Shown: positions 44,100 through 53,658 of the stretch, in pieces
Position numbering within the stretch: position 1 is the first letter of the stretch
Layout: each line of letters opens with the position of its first letter
Source of the DNA: Chitinophaga niabensis
GTDB lineage: Bacteria > Bacteroidota > Bacteroidia > Chitinophagales > Chitinophagaceae
NCBI RefSeq assembly: GCF_039545795.1
Contig: NZ_CP154260.1
Coordinates: 5,213,001 to 5,277,000 of the forward strand
Direction of reading: 5' to 3'
Length of the DNA stretch: 64,000 nucleotides
The notes under the pieces: generated by a model
Databases searched by the model: none
Told to the model about the DNA's origin: nothing
The model's input: the letters and a program-made list of their open reading frames with translations, nothing else
Made by a program: the position numbers and the translations under genes

Positions 44100-44606
44100 T
44101 CAGAATGTGCCTACCTCAAAACGGCGAATTTCATCTTTTACCTCTTTGGCTCCCCCTTGTGTATCCATTAACTCAATCGGGGTTCTGCCATGGAAATACC
44201 TGTTCGGCAATTTCATCCAAGTGTTGAAACGTTCCCGCTCGCCAAAGACTTTATAACCATAACTATACAGCTCGGCAATGGCCATCAGCCGGTCGCTGAT
44301 AATATGGCTGAAAGTTTCTTCATCCTTTTTCATGTGAATGGTACGTTCCGTAATAGCCAGCATCCCACTTAAGGTAAAGTAGTCAACACCCAGCACATTC
44401 TTTAAACGGGTTAACTGGGCCTTTGTAATGCCCGCCTTTACAAAATCTTCTTTTACTGTAAACAAAACAGCATGTAAATTGGCTACCTGTTCGTAATCAT
44501 CAAACAGATTACTGGCGCTGGAAGTTGGCACAACTTTCTTCGCCCTGCGGTTATTTCCCGATCGCGTCACAAATATCTGGTTTAGTAAGTAATAATTTTT
44601 TAGCAC
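44100..44606 (-). CDS. Xre/MbcA/ParS-type antitoxin (DUF2384)
   Basis: Up to 168 residues from a GTG at 44606; a GTG at about 44570 is an alternative, as no early ATG exists. It has an N-terminal helical DNA-binding-like part (TKAQLTRLKNVLGVDYFTLSGMLAITERTIHM) and the C-terminal DUF2384 toxin-binding domain (WMKLPNRYFHGRTPIELMDTQGGAKEVKDEIRRFEVG). It neutralises the RES toxin and probably represses the operon through the palindrome at 44609-44626. Confidence 0.85.
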   Translation of the reverse strand: MLKNYYLLNQIFVTRSGNNRRAKKVVPTSSASNLFDDYEQVANLHAVLFTVKEDFVKAGITKAQLTRLKNVLGVDYFTLSGMLAITERTIHMKKDEETFSHIISDRLMAIAELYSYGYKVFGERERFNTWMKLPNRYFHGRTPIELMDTQGGAKEVKDEIRRFEVGTF

Positions 44607-44608
44607 GT

Positions 44609-44626
44609 AAATATATGCACATATTT
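44609..44626. promoter_or_regulatory. Likely operator of the toxin-antitoxin operon
   Basis: AAATAT-N6-ATATTT inverted repeat just upstream of the antitoxin start, overlapping a minus-strand TATATTTA that is one base from the -7 consensus. Autorepression is typical of this class. Confidence 0.45.
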
Positions 44627-44687
44627 GCGCGGGCCTTTATCAATATGAAAATCCTGCTATCAATCTTTCCACACCGTTTGCTTTTAT

Positions 44688-44695
44688 TACATTTG
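44688..44695 (+). promoter_or_regulatory. Promoter -7 element of zapA
   Basis: TACATTTG matches TAnnTTTG, 26 bp before the zapA ATG. No good TTTG is seen at the usual distance. Confidence 0.4.
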
Positions 44696-44721
44696 TAAAG
44701 TACACCAACACGTCACTAACA

Positions 44722-45015
44722 ATGGAAACACTCATACCCGTTAATATAGTTGTAGCCGACCGCACTTACCGCATCAAGATCCGCACGGAAGAAGAAGAAG
44801 CCGTAAGAAGGGTCATGAAAGAAGTGAACGACAAGATCATTGAGTTCAAAGCCGCCTACGCCGGAAAAGATATCCAGGATTATATTGCCATGGCCCTCAT
44901 CATGTACGCCACCCACCCTGCCACCATTGGCGGAAAAGCCCAGGCAGAAGTAGCCCCTTTCCTCCGGGAAAAGCTGCAACACCTTGACAATCTATTGGAT
45001 GAGCACCTGAAATAG
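44722..45015 (+). CDS. zapA: Cell division protein ZapA
   Basis: A 97-residue protein that bundles FtsZ filaments. The N-terminal sheet (ETLIPVNIVVADRTYRIKIRTEEEEAVRRVMKEVNDKI) and the C-terminal coiled coil (PFLREKLQHLDNLLDEHL) match the family. It lies 159 bp upstream of rny. Confidence 0.88.
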   Translation: METLIPVNIVVADRTYRIKIRTEEEEAVRRVMKEVNDKIIEFKAAYAGKDIQDYIAMALIMYATHPATIGGKAQAEVAPFLREKLQHLDNLLDEHLK

Positions 45016-45174
45016 CTGTTACCAGTGCATCTTTAATTCCTAAATAATTCATTATCACAACCTCTCTGGTACTTTCCTGCCTTTTTTTTGTTATTTTCGC
45101 GGGTCGGCTTTCGCCCAATTCGCTGAAATGGGCCAGGGACGTTAATTATAAATACTTTTAAATCTAATTGAAAT

Positions 45175-46734
45175 ATGGAGACAATCGCTATAATAGTGGG
45201 CGCCGCCGCTCTGGTTATAGGTATACTGCTTGGGAAAGTGATCTTTGCTAAAAATACCCAGAAGAAAGTCCAGGAAGCTGAAGAACAGGCCAGGAGGATC
45301 ATTTCAGAAGGACAACTCACCGCCGAAAATCTTAAGAAAGATAAATTGCTGGAAGCCAAGGAGAAATACCTGCAAATGAAGTCGGAGCATGACAAAGAAG
45401 CCATGCAGCGTACCCAGAAGATCGCAGAATCTGAAAACCGCATTAAACAAAAAGAACTGAGCCTCAACCTTAAAAACGAGCAAATAGCAAAGCAAGTTGC
45501 TGAAAACGAAGTAATTAAGGAAAATTTAGGCCGTCAGATCGAACTCGTGAACATCAAACGCTCCGAACTGGAAAAACACCAGGAAGAGCATATCCGCCGC
45601 CTCGAAAAAGTAGCCGCGCTCACTGCTGAAGAAGCCAAACACCAACTGGTGGAAAGCCTCAAGGAAGAAGCCCGCTCTCAGGCACTCAGCCACATCCAGG
45701 AGATCATCGAAGACGCTAAAACAAAAGCCAACAAAGAAGCCAAAAAGATCATCATACAATCTATTCAGCGTACCGCCGCAGAACAGACCATTGAGAATGC
45801 CATTACCGTATTCAACCTGGAAAGTGATGAAATAAAAGGTCAGATCATCGGAAGGGAAGGCCGTAACATCCGTGCCATTGAAGCTGCTACCGGAGTTGAC
45901 CTCATTGTGGACGATACCCCTGAAGCCATCGTACTCTCTTCTTTCGACCCACTCCGCCGTGAAATTGCACGCCTCAGCCTGCAACGCCTCGTTCAGGATG
46001 GCCGTATCCACCCTGCCCGTATTGAGGAAGTAGTGGAAAAAACCAAACGTCAGCTGGAAGAGCAGGTAATGGAGATCGGTGAACGTACTGTAATTGAACT
46101 TGGTATTCACGGTTTACATAAAGAACTCGTACGCATGGTAGGTAAAATGCGCTTCCGTTCTTCTTATGGCCAGAACCTGCTGATGCACTCCAAAGAAACT
46201 GCTAACCTCTGCGCCGTGATGGCAGCAGAGCTGGGCCTCAACCCCAAACTGGCAAAACGCGCAGGTCTTCTGCACGATATTGGTAAAGTGCCTGATGAAG
46301 AAACTGAATTGAGCCACGCATTATTAGGTGCCAAACTTGCAGAGAAATATGGTGAACATCCTGCCATCGTAAACGCTATCGGCGCACACCACGATGAAAT
46401 GGAAATGGCCTATGTGATCTCTCCTATCGTTCAGGCTTGTGATGCTATCAGCGGTGCCCGCCCTGGTGCACGCCGTGAGATCATGCAAAGTTACCTGCAA
46501 CGTATCAAAGACCTCGAAAACCTGGCCATGGCATATGATGGTGTTGAAAAAGCATACGCTATCCAGGCAGGCCGTGAACTGCGCGTGATTGTGGAAAGTG
46601 AAAAAGTAACAGATGGAGATGCAGACCGCCTCAGTTTTGAAATTGCCAATAAGATCCAGAACGAAATGCAATATCCCGGCCAGATCAAAGTAACGGTGAT
46701 CCGTGAACGCAGAGCCGTGAACGTTGCGAGATAA
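45175..46734 (+). CDS. rny: Ribonuclease Y
   Basis: A 519-residue membrane-anchored endoribonuclease that starts mRNA decay. Order: N-terminal membrane helix ([21 protein letters not shown], about 3-22), a long coiled coil (about 30-190), a KH RNA-binding domain ([27 protein letters not shown], about 220-290) and an HD catalytic domain ([42 protein letters not shown]). The length is standard. It is followed by a strong terminator. Confidence 0.96.
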   Translation: METIAIIVGAAALVIGILLGKVIFAKNTQKKVQEAEEQARRIISEGQLTAENLKKDKLLEAKEKYLQMKSEHDKEAMQRTQKIAESENRIKQKELSLNLKNEQIAKQVAENEVIKENLGRQIELVNIKRSELEKHQEEHIRRLEKVAALTAEEAKHQLVESLKEEARSQALSHIQEIIEDAKTKANKEAKKIIIQSIQRTAAEQTIENAITVFNLESDEIKGQIIGREGRNIRAIEAATGVDLIVDDTPEAIVLSSFDPLRREIARLSLQRLVQDGRIHPARIEEVVEKTKRQLEEQVMEIGERTVIELGIHGLHKELVRMVGKMRFRSSYGQNLLMHSKETANLCAVMAAELGLNPKLAKRAGLLHDIGKVPDEETELSHALLGAKLAEKYGEHPAIVNAIGAHHDEMEMAYVISPIVQACDAISGARPGARREIMQSYLQRIKDLENLAMAYDGVEKAYAIQAGRELRVIVESEKVTDGDADRLSFEIANKIQNEMQYPGQIKVTVIRERRAVNVAR

Positions 46735-46755
46735 TTATTTCGAACACATATTTTC

Positions 46756-46787
46756 AAACGCCGCAACCAAAAAATTGCGGCGTTTTT
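46756..46787 (+). terminator. Rho-independent terminator after rny
   Basis: Perfect 11-bp stem AAACGCCGCAA / TTGCGGCGTTT with an A-rich loop and T tract. Confidence 0.9.
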
Positions 46788-46824
46788 ATTTATCTTACAA
46801 GCCACTAAAAAACGCTACAGTTGT

Positions 46825-47430
46825 ATGAAAAGAAGAATCATGACACTCGCTGTGCTGACCTTATTATCTGTCAGCACTGCCTTTGCACAAAAGCAGCAAA
46901 AACTGTTCAACGGTAAAAACCTCGATGGTTGGAAGATCCACGGAACAGAAAAATGGTATGTTGAAAAAGGTGAACTGATCTGCGAAAGCGGTCCGGATAA
47001 AGAATACGGCTACCTCGCCACAGATAAAACATTCAAGGATTTTGAACTCACCGTTGATTTTAAACAGGAAGCCAATGGCAACAGCGGCGTATTCTTCCAC
47101 TCTTCACTGGAAGGCACCAAAATATCCGGATGGCAGGCTGAAGTAGCACCTCCCGGTTCCAACACCGGTGGTATCTATGAATCTTATGGCCGTGGCTGGT
47201 TGATCAAACCCACAGCGGAAAAAGATAAGAACCTGAAAATGGGAGAATGGAATACCATGAAGGTGGTGGTGAAAGGTAACAACGTAACCACTTATCTCAA
47301 TGGTGTGGAAATGATCACACTCGATGATGAAAAGATCGGTGCCAAAGAAGGGCAGGTTGCATTACAGATCCACTCCGGCGGTGGCATCAAAGTGCGCTGG
47401 AAAAACATCAAGATCAAAGAAATAAAATAA
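46825..47430 (+). CDS. Exported DUF1080 protein (3-keto-disaccharide hydrolase family)
   Basis: A 201-residue protein with a signal peptide (MKRRIMTLAVLTLLSVSTAFAQ) and one DUF1080 domain: KLFNGKNLDGWKIHG, ELICESG, YLATDKTFKDFELTVDFK, NSGVFFHS, WQAEV, GEWNTMKVVVKGNNVTTYLNG, GQVALQIHSGGGIKVRWKNIKIKEI. This concanavalin-like fold is found in proteins hydrolysing 3-keto-glycosides in Bacteroidota; activity here is inferred. Confidence 0.88.
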   Translation: MKRRIMTLAVLTLLSVSTAFAQKQQKLFNGKNLDGWKIHGTEKWYVEKGELICESGPDKEYGYLATDKTFKDFELTVDFKQEANGNSGVFFHSSLEGTKISGWQAEVAPPGSNTGGIYESYGRGWLIKPTAEKDKNLKMGEWNTMKVVVKGNNVTTYLNGVEMITLDDEKIGAKEGQVALQIHSGGGIKVRWKNIKIKEIK

Positions 47431-47453
47431 GCAGCACCAATCTTCTTAAAATA

Positions 47454-47491
47454 AAGCCCGTTGCGCACACCATGCACAACGGGCTATTTTA
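47454..47491 (+). terminator. Rho-independent terminator after the DUF1080 gene
   Basis: Stem AGCCCGTTGCGCA / TGCACAACGGGCT (one mismatch), loop CACCA, then TATTTTATT. Confidence 0.8.
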
Positions 47492-48136
47492 TTGACGGTA
47501 GTACTGTGTGAATTGTACGCAATCCCCTGCTAATGCGGCAAATGCGCGTTTTTAGGTCAAAAAAGTATAAGGAATAGGGAAAATGAAACTAGTTAATCTT
47601 GCCTAAAAACGTGAAATTTATAATTGAATAGGCAAGTTTCCACAATCATGAAATAAGATGCGAACTAAGAACCGTTTATAAGTCCTATAGCATGTTATGA
47701 AACTGACTTTTACTTGAATTAAACTAGGTCAATTGAGATTCAAACAATCCAAAAATTTATTTTTTTCCAAGTGTGTTGATCCTTTTTTAGGACGCTAACG
47801 AATCCTTTTTTTTAAACATCAATGCAATCGTTTGCATCATTTGTCAAGGTTATAGTATGCAAATGGTATTCTTCCGGCAATAGCAGGCCGGCCGGCTATT
47901 TATTTTACTTAAAAAAACACGTCATGAATGATTTATTACTTTCCACGGCCAACACATTTATTCAACAAAAAAACAACTGTTAGTACTTCTCCTGTAGCCA
48001 TCAGAATTTAAGTAGCAATCAGAATTTTAAGGGTCTCTATACATATCCAGCAACGGATATACGGAAATCAATCAAACGCGATCGTCAATTCTCTGTATAT
48101 GCACACCCAGGTTCCGGGTGCATATTAAATTTTTAA
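47492..48136. other. Long AT-rich upstream region of the first SusC gene
   Basis: No gene recognised in about 650 bp. It contains an 8-bp inverted repeat CTTGCCTA/TAGGCAAG (47598-47605, 47629-47636), a LacI-type operator (47822-47837), a GC-rich hairpin AATAGC...GCTATT (47879-47900) and a leader hairpin ATATGCACACCC/GGGTGCATAT (48097-48125) just before the SusC start. The region is probably a regulated leader for the uptake operon. Confidence 0.5.
47822..47837. promoter_or_regulatory. LacI-type operator ATGCAATCGTTTGCAT
   Basis: The 16-mer has arms ATGCAA/TTGCAT around a central CG and fits the LacI-family form GCAA-N-CG-N-TTGC. It lies about 300 bp before the first SusC start. A half-site ATGCAA is at 47857-47862. 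The only LacI-family gene in view is at 55618-56631. Confidence 0.55.
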
Positions 48137-48148
48137 ATGATTCCCATT

Positions 48149-51100
48149 ATGAAACAACAAACAAGCGTATCAGCCTGCATTTCCCACGCCAGGAAATGGC
48201 TTTTACCCTTCTCCCTCTTCCTCCTTTTTTTATTGTGTAGTATGGTAACGTTTGCACAAGCGGTGAAAGTGGAAGGAACGGTAAAAGACGCAACAGGTAA
48301 TTTCCTTCCGGGAGTGACCGTAATGGTCAAAGGCACCAAAAAAGGAGTAGCCACCAGCGACCTGGGGCGTTTTTCCCTTCAAGCGGAAAAAACAGATGTA
48401 CTCGTTTTTTCCTTTACCGGTTTTACCGCAAAGGAAGAAATTGTTGGTCCGCGTACAACCATTGATGTAACACTACTGGAAAACGTATCCACCCTCAACG
48501 ACGTGGTGGTAGTAGGGTATGGTACGCAAAAGAAAAGAGATGTAACCGGTGCTATCAGTTCCATCTCCGCCAAAGCAATTGAAGAAAAACAACCCGTATC
48601 TATTTTCGATGCGATACAGGGTGCAGCACCAGGTGTGCGTGTAATGAGTAATTCCGGTGCACCAGGTGAAGATCAGGATATCACTGTGCGCGGCCTCTCC
48701 ACATTGTCTGACGGTGGCGTCAGACCACTTTACATTGTGGATGGTGTAACCATGGATAACATCAATGCCATCAATCCAAACGACATTCAATCTATCGAGA
48801 TCCTGAAAGATGCCGCTTCTGCTGCCATCTACGGTTCCCGTTCTGCTAACGGTGTTATCATTATCACCACTAAACGCGGTGATGACGGTAAACCTAAGAT
48901 AGATCTGAACTACCTGAGAAGTTACAGCAAACTCTCTAACAGGGTGCCACAGGCGAACCGCCTGGAAAGACAAATGTTCGACCGCAGAAGTAATATTGGC
49001 CTGGACCCTAAACCAGATGATTCCACTTCTTTTGCCAGGAATGCGGATAACGATTACCAAAAACTGATCACACAAACCGCAGTAAGGAACCAGATAGATC
49101 TCGGCATCAGTGGTGGCAACAAAAACCTGAACTTCTTCAGCAGTCTTCAATACCTGGATGATCAGGGGATTGTACTGAGAAGTTATGCCAAACGCCTCAC
49201 CCTCCGTAATAATATAGACTACAAGCCAAGCAAGTGGTTCAATATGTCCACCCGCCTGAACTTTAGTTTCATGGACAAAAACAATATCAATGAAGGTAAC
49301 GTGATCAGGCAAGCCCTGCAACGCCCTCCCGGCATGGCATTATACTTACCGGACGGCAGCTTCATTTATAACAATGGCGGACGCCGGAACCCGATCGCTG
49401 AAGCATACTTGCGCAAAGACCTGTCTAAGATCTACAAAGGCGTACTGTATCAGGGTTTTGATTTCCAATTAGCCACACCGCTGAAACTTCACGCAGATGT
49501 ATCTGCCGATGTGGAACTCACCCGCAGAACTACCTTTAACTCTAAACTGCTGGATACCGGTAACCCGCAGGCCAGCTCAGGTAGTGACAATACTGCGCTG
49601 CCTGTAAGAACACAAGGTAACCTTTACCTTAGCTACCAGAAAAGCTTCAACAAGGTCCATAACCTTGCCGCCATGGTAGGTACCAACGTTGAAAAAAATA
49701 ACCAGGAAGAAGTAAACCTTGCCGGTCGCTTTTTCGTAACGGAGTCTGTGGAAACTCTGAACGCAGCTGGTCAGTTTACACTAACGGATATCTACTCAAA
49801 CGGTACATTAAACTCTTTACTGGGTGTTTATGGAAGGCTTTCCTATGATTATAAAGGCAAATACCTGCTCGCCGCTACCATGAGAAGAGATGGTTCTTCC
49901 AGGTTCGGTACTGATATGAGATGGGGTAATTTCCCCTCTGTTTCTGTAGGATGGAGGTTCAGTGATGAGAATTTCATGAGCCGCTTTAAAGGTGGTGCTT
50001 TAACAGATGGTAAGATCCGCGCCAGCTGGGGGATCACAGGTAATCAGGCGATCGGGGATTTTGACGCAGTACAACAATTCGTATTCGGCCAGTACTTTTA
50101 TTATGATACAAGCGGTGTTCGTACAAACGACAGGTTAGGTAACAGCCTCCTGCAATGGGAAGAAACCGCACAATCAGATATTGGTATTGACCTCACTTTC
50201 TTCAATGGCCGCCTCGTTTTCGTAGCAGACTATTTTGTGAAGAAAACATCTGACCTGCTTTATGACGCACCACTGCCACTGGAAGTTGGTTTTCCCGGTA
50301 AAGCCAGGACCAACGCCGGTACTATCGAAAACAGGGGTATAGAATTATCTTTAACTGCATATCCCATCAGCACAAAGAACTTTAGCTGGATGACCTCCAT
50401 CAACTATACACAGATCAGGAACAAGATCACCAGCCTTCCCGGTGGTGACTATGTAGATGGTATCTGGTATGTAGGACAAGGTATGGAAGCGGGTAACTTC
50501 TACGGATATGAATACCTCGGTATCTATCAGTATGATGAATCAAATGCTTACACACCTGATTACAGGACCCGCCTGATCCCTCAGTTCCAGAAAGATGCGC
50601 ATGGTAACGTGATCATTCAGAAAAACATGAAGCCTATCCTCACAGGATATCAAACACCTGATGGCAAGGCCTATTCTGGTGATGTGAAACAATTAACCAC
50701 TAACGGTTTCGTGTCCAAAGGCGGTGATGTGATCTGGGAAAACCTGCCGGATGATAAAGGCCAGCTGAACGGAAATATCGGGAATGAAGACAGGAAGATC
50801 ATCGGTTATGGTCAACCAAGGTGGAGCTTAGGCTGGAGCAATACATTCAGATATAAAGGCATTTCCCTCTCCATGAATATATATGGAAACTTTGGTGGAA
50901 GCATTTATAATGAAAACAGAAGGAACCTCGCATCCTTCTCTAACAGTAATACCACTCCGGAACCTCACTTTATCCGCAACATGTGGAAATATCCCGGTCA
51001 GATCACAGATTCTTATTTAGGTGGAGACAAAACCGCTGATAACTTCCGCAGAGGAAACAGCCAGTTCCTGGAAGATGGTTCCTTTGTGCGCTTGCAAACT

Positions 51101-51316
51101 GTAAGACTGGGTTATGAACTGCCTAAACACATTATCAGAAGAGCACACCTGCAGTATGCGAACATATTCGTATACGGAAACGGCCTGTTGACCTGGACGG
51201 ATTATACCGGCTTCGATCCCGAAGTAAGTCAGCGTAGCGTTCTTAAACCAGGAGAAGATCCCGGAAAGTTCCCACGCAAACGTGAATTAGGTATGGGTGT
51301 TAATGTTACTTTTTAA
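48149..51316 (+). CDS. SusC/RagA family TonB-linked outer-membrane receptor (locus 1)
   Basis: About 1055 residues from MKQQTSV (an ATG at 48137 adds four residues). A long signal peptide (WLLPFSLFLLFLLCSMVTFAQA) is followed by a carboxypeptidase-like domain (VEGTVKDATGNFLPGVTVMVKGT), the SusC signature LNDVVVVGYGTQKKRDVTGA with TonB-box region, the plug (PLYIVDGVTMDNINAINPNDIQSIEILKDAASAAIYGSRSANGVIIITTK) and a barrel ending in GMGVNVTF. It imports oligomers together with the SusD protein encoded 10 bp downstream. No glycosidase lies nearby, so the substrate is unknown. Confidence 0.95.
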   Translation: MKQQTSVSACISHARKWLLPFSLFLLFLLCSMVTFAQAVKVEGTVKDATGNFLPGVTVMVKGTKKGVATSDLGRFSLQAEKTDVLVFSFTGFTAKEEIVGPRTTIDVTLLENVSTLNDVVVVGYGTQKKRDVTGAISSISAKAIEEKQPVSIFDAIQGAAPGVRVMSNSGAPGEDQDITVRGLSTLSDGGVRPLYIVDGVTMDNINAINPNDIQSIEILKDAASAAIYGSRSANGVIIITTKRGDDGKPKIDLNYLRSYSKLSNRVPQANRLERQMFDRRSNIGLDPKPDDSTSFARNADNDYQKLITQTAVRNQIDLGISGGNKNLNFFSSLQYLDDQGIVLRSYAKRLTLRNNIDYKPSKWFNMSTRLNFSFMDKNNINEGNVIRQALQRPPGMALYLPDGSFIYNNGGRRNPIAEAYLRKDLSKIYKGVLYQGFDFQLATPLKLHADVSADVELTRRTTFNSKLLDTGNPQASSGSDNTALPVRTQGNLYLSYQKSFNKVHNLAAMVGTNVEKNNQEEVNLAGRFFVTESVETLNAAGQFTLTDIYSNGTLNSLLGVYGRLSYDYKGKYLLAATMRRDGSSRFGTDMRWGNFPSVSVGWRFSDENFMSRFKGGALTDGKIRASWGITGNQAIGDFDAVQQFVFGQYFYYDTSGVRTNDRLGNSLLQWEETAQSDIGIDLTFFNGRLVFVADYFVKKTSDLLYDAPLPLEVGFPGKARTNAGTIENRGIELSLTAYPISTKNFSWMTSINYTQIRNKITSLPGGDYVDGIWYVGQGMEAGNFYGYEYLGIYQYDESNAYTPDYRTRLIPQFQKDAHGNVIIQKNMKPILTGYQTPDGKAYSGDVKQLTTNGFVSKGGDVIWENLPDDKGQLNGNIGNEDRKIIGYGQPRWSLGWSNTFRYKGISLSMNIYGNFGGSIYNENRRNLASFSNSNTTPEPHFIRNMWKYPGQITDSYLGGDKTADNFRRGNSQFLEDGSFVRLQTVRLGYELPKHIIRRAHLQYANIFVYGNGLLTWTDYTGFDPEVSQRSVLKPGEDPGKFPRKRELGMGVNVTF

Positions 51317-51326
51317 TTAAACGATC

Positions 51327-52901
51327 ATGAAAAGAATTAAAATATCAGTGCTGTTATTTGCGGGGTTGGCGATAGCCCTCACAAATTTGAAGTGTAATAA
51401 GTACTTAGATGAGGAGCCAGTGTCGTCCATTACTCCGGAAACTTTCTGGAGAGATCAGAATGATGCAAAAGCCTGGATGGCAGGTATCTATAATCAACTG
51501 CAATCCACTTTAAATACTAACTGGTTCGATTGGGGTGAAGTTCGTTCAGATAACGTTAAAACCGCCGGTACGGGAAATGCGCAGACCAAACTGCTGAATA
51601 ATATATTATCAGCCAACGATGCGGATATCAATAATGTTACCAGGTGGACGGCCTTGTATACCACCATTTCCCTTTGCAATTATGGTATCAAATATTTCCC
51701 CGGCATGATCGAGAAAAACCTTGATCAGGGTGTTACCCGCTATAAAGATAACCTGGGGCAATGTTATGGTTTGCGTGCACTGATGTACTTCTACGGTTTA
51801 CGCGTATGGGGCCGTGTACCCATCATTACAGAGCCCATCGAATCATTAACGCAGCAAACAGAGTTCCCGAGATCAGACATCGCTGCCGTTAAAAAACAGA
51901 TCCTGGATGATATTGCCAAAGCGTTGGAAACCATCGGCAGCAATACCAGCGGACCTTCCAGGTATTACATGCAAAAAGCAGCTGTATATGCATTACAAAC
52001 AGATGTTTACATGTGGTTCCAGGATTATGATAATGCCCTGATCGCAGCTGAAAAAGCTATTACAGAAAGTAAATGTACCTGGGTAACTACTCCGCTGCAA
52101 TGGAAAAACATCTTCTTAAGTCCTGAAACTTCTACCGAAACTATTTTCAATATTTATTGGAATGATGTGGAAAGAGGCGGAGGAGTTGGTATCTGCCAAA
52201 AACTGGGATCTGGTTCCAACACCAACCAATACATGATCACACCAAAGATCTTCCAGGAATTGAGGGAAAGAACGGATGTAAACGGCATTCCTATCGATGG
52301 CCGTTTCTGGACAAACTTTGACACGATCAAGTTTTTTAGCGTTACTGTTTACAGCCTGTCTGTTGCAGAGTTCGGCAAATTTTACCCCTGGGCCAGTGGC
52401 CAGGCCGGGCCTTTTGTATTTGAGGCCAACAACTCCTGCAAAGCAAAGATCCCTGTTTACCGTTTCGCAGATATACAATTGCTGAAAGCTGAAGCCCTCA
52501 CGCACAAAGGCCAATACCAGCCCGCGCTCGATATCCTGAACCAGGTAAGGAGCCGTTGCGGTTATCCCGTTAAAGCGCAGCTGGCAGACTTTACAGGAGA
52601 TGTGATGAAAGGCATAGAACGCGCGATACTGAAAGAAAGGCAATATGAGTTCCTCGGTGAAGGTAAAAGGTGGTTCGACCTCTGCCGTATTGATAAGATG
52701 TATGACTTTAGCAACAACGGATACGCCTATCTGCGGGAGACAATGAATCCCATCCTCTCTGCACGTGTTGGCGCTACTCCTTTTGATAACACAGCATCTG
52801 TTCCGAATGGTATGGGCAGGATCTTATACCCAATCAACTCCGATGCATTTAATGCTAATTCTAAATTAAGAGGTGATCAGAATCCTCCATATGACGAATA
52901 A
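51327..52901 (+). CDS. RagB/SusD family outer-membrane lipoprotein (locus 1)
   Basis: A 524-residue lipoprotein, likely lipobox Cys23 (LTNLKC, then NKYLDEEPVSSITPETFWRD, the SusD start). The TPR-like helices include the AYIY-type segment GQCYGLRALMYFYGLRVWGRVPII, and the C-terminal domain contains YRFADIQLLKAEAL, LNQVRSRCGYP and ILKERQYEFLGEGKRWFDLCR. It caps the SusC channel at the surface and binds the substrate. Confidence 0.95.
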   Translation: MKRIKISVLLFAGLAIALTNLKCNKYLDEEPVSSITPETFWRDQNDAKAWMAGIYNQLQSTLNTNWFDWGEVRSDNVKTAGTGNAQTKLLNNILSANDADINNVTRWTALYTTISLCNYGIKYFPGMIEKNLDQGVTRYKDNLGQCYGLRALMYFYGLRVWGRVPIITEPIESLTQQTEFPRSDIAAVKKQILDDIAKALETIGSNTSGPSRYYMQKAAVYALQTDVYMWFQDYDNALIAAEKAITESKCTWVTTPLQWKNIFLSPETSTETIFNIYWNDVERGGGVGICQKLGSGSNTNQYMITPKIFQELRERTDVNGIPIDGRFWTNFDTIKFFSVTVYSLSVAEFGKFYPWASGQAGPFVFEANNSCKAKIPVYRFADIQLLKAEALTHKGQYQPALDILNQVRSRCGYPVKAQLADFTGDVMKGIERAILKERQYEFLGEGKRWFDLCRIDKMYDFSNNGYAYLRETMNPILSARVGATPFDNTASVPNGMGRILYPINSDAFNANSKLRGDQNPPYDE

Positions 52902-52939
52902 GACAAACAGCCATTGTGAACGAACATTAAATGATCATT

Positions 52940-53644
52940 ATGAAAAGTATTAAGCAATATATATTACCATTGGCAGTGCTGGGCTGCCTCACATTCGCTT
53001 CCTGCGACAAACTGCAGGACGGATATGATTATAACGCGTCCATTTACGATACCAAAGTGAATTCGAACGTGTACGACTTCATGAAGTCAAAACCAGAATT
53101 GTTTTCCAGCATGCTCAGCGCAATTGACTATGTAGATAAGGACCCGAACTTCAAAGACGTAAAGCCGCTGTATACCAGTACAGGCAATACTTTCCTGTTG
53201 CTCACCAACACTGCGCTTTCAAACCTGGAAGATGGAAACAGCTTCTTTGTACTGAACCTGGTAACAGTAACAGATCCCTCCAGCCCTGACTTCGGCAAAC
53301 AGGTAAGAGGTACTGATTTTACGCAGTACCCCGTACAGGTGGTAGCTGATCTTTTACGCTACCACGTAATGAAAGGGCGTCATGAATATGCCAACCTGAA
53401 CTCTACACCGCATTGGGTGAATACTTTTGCCATCAGTGCAACAAACGATTCTGCCAAGGTGCATATTTATCTGCAGGCAACACGTGAAGGATATCTGTTC
53501 CTCAATAATTACATAGGCGCGCCCTCCGGATGGGCCGAACTGAGGCCCCGTACGCCAAACTTACTGGCAACGAATGGTGTCATTCATATCATGAACAGGT
53601 GGCTCCGTCAGCCTACAAGACAAATAATTGAGAATAATAAATAA
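52940..53644 (+). CDS. Fasciclin-like lipoprotein (locus 1)
   Basis: About 234 residues from MKSIKQYI (an ATG at 52931 is possible). The lipobox FASC is followed by DKLQDGYDYNASIYDTKVNSNVYDFMKSKPELFSSMLSAIDYV, resembling the N-terminal part of a fasciclin domain, and it ends TPNLLATNGVIHIMNRWL, the fasciclin H2-like motif. Such proteins are common partners in SusC/SusD loci and may help ligand binding or adhesion. Function is not established. Confidence 0.75.
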   Translation: MKSIKQYILPLAVLGCLTFASCDKLQDGYDYNASIYDTKVNSNVYDFMKSKPELFSSMLSAIDYVDKDPNFKDVKPLYTSTGNTFLLLTNTALSNLEDGNSFFVLNLVTVTDPSSPDFGKQVRGTDFTQYPVQVVADLLRYHVMKGRHEYANLNSTPHWVNTFAISATNDSAKVHIYLQATREGYLFLNNYIGAPSGWAELRPRTPNLLATNGVIHIMNRWLRQPTRQIIENNK

Positions 53645-53658
53645 CTAATGCTATTGTT

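Noticed and set aside
45016..45174. Possible 6S-type RNA between zapA and rny
   Set aside because: 6S RNA lies near zapA in some bacteria, but this 159-bp gap is too short to hold a 6S RNA with its own promoter and shows no long bulged hairpin.
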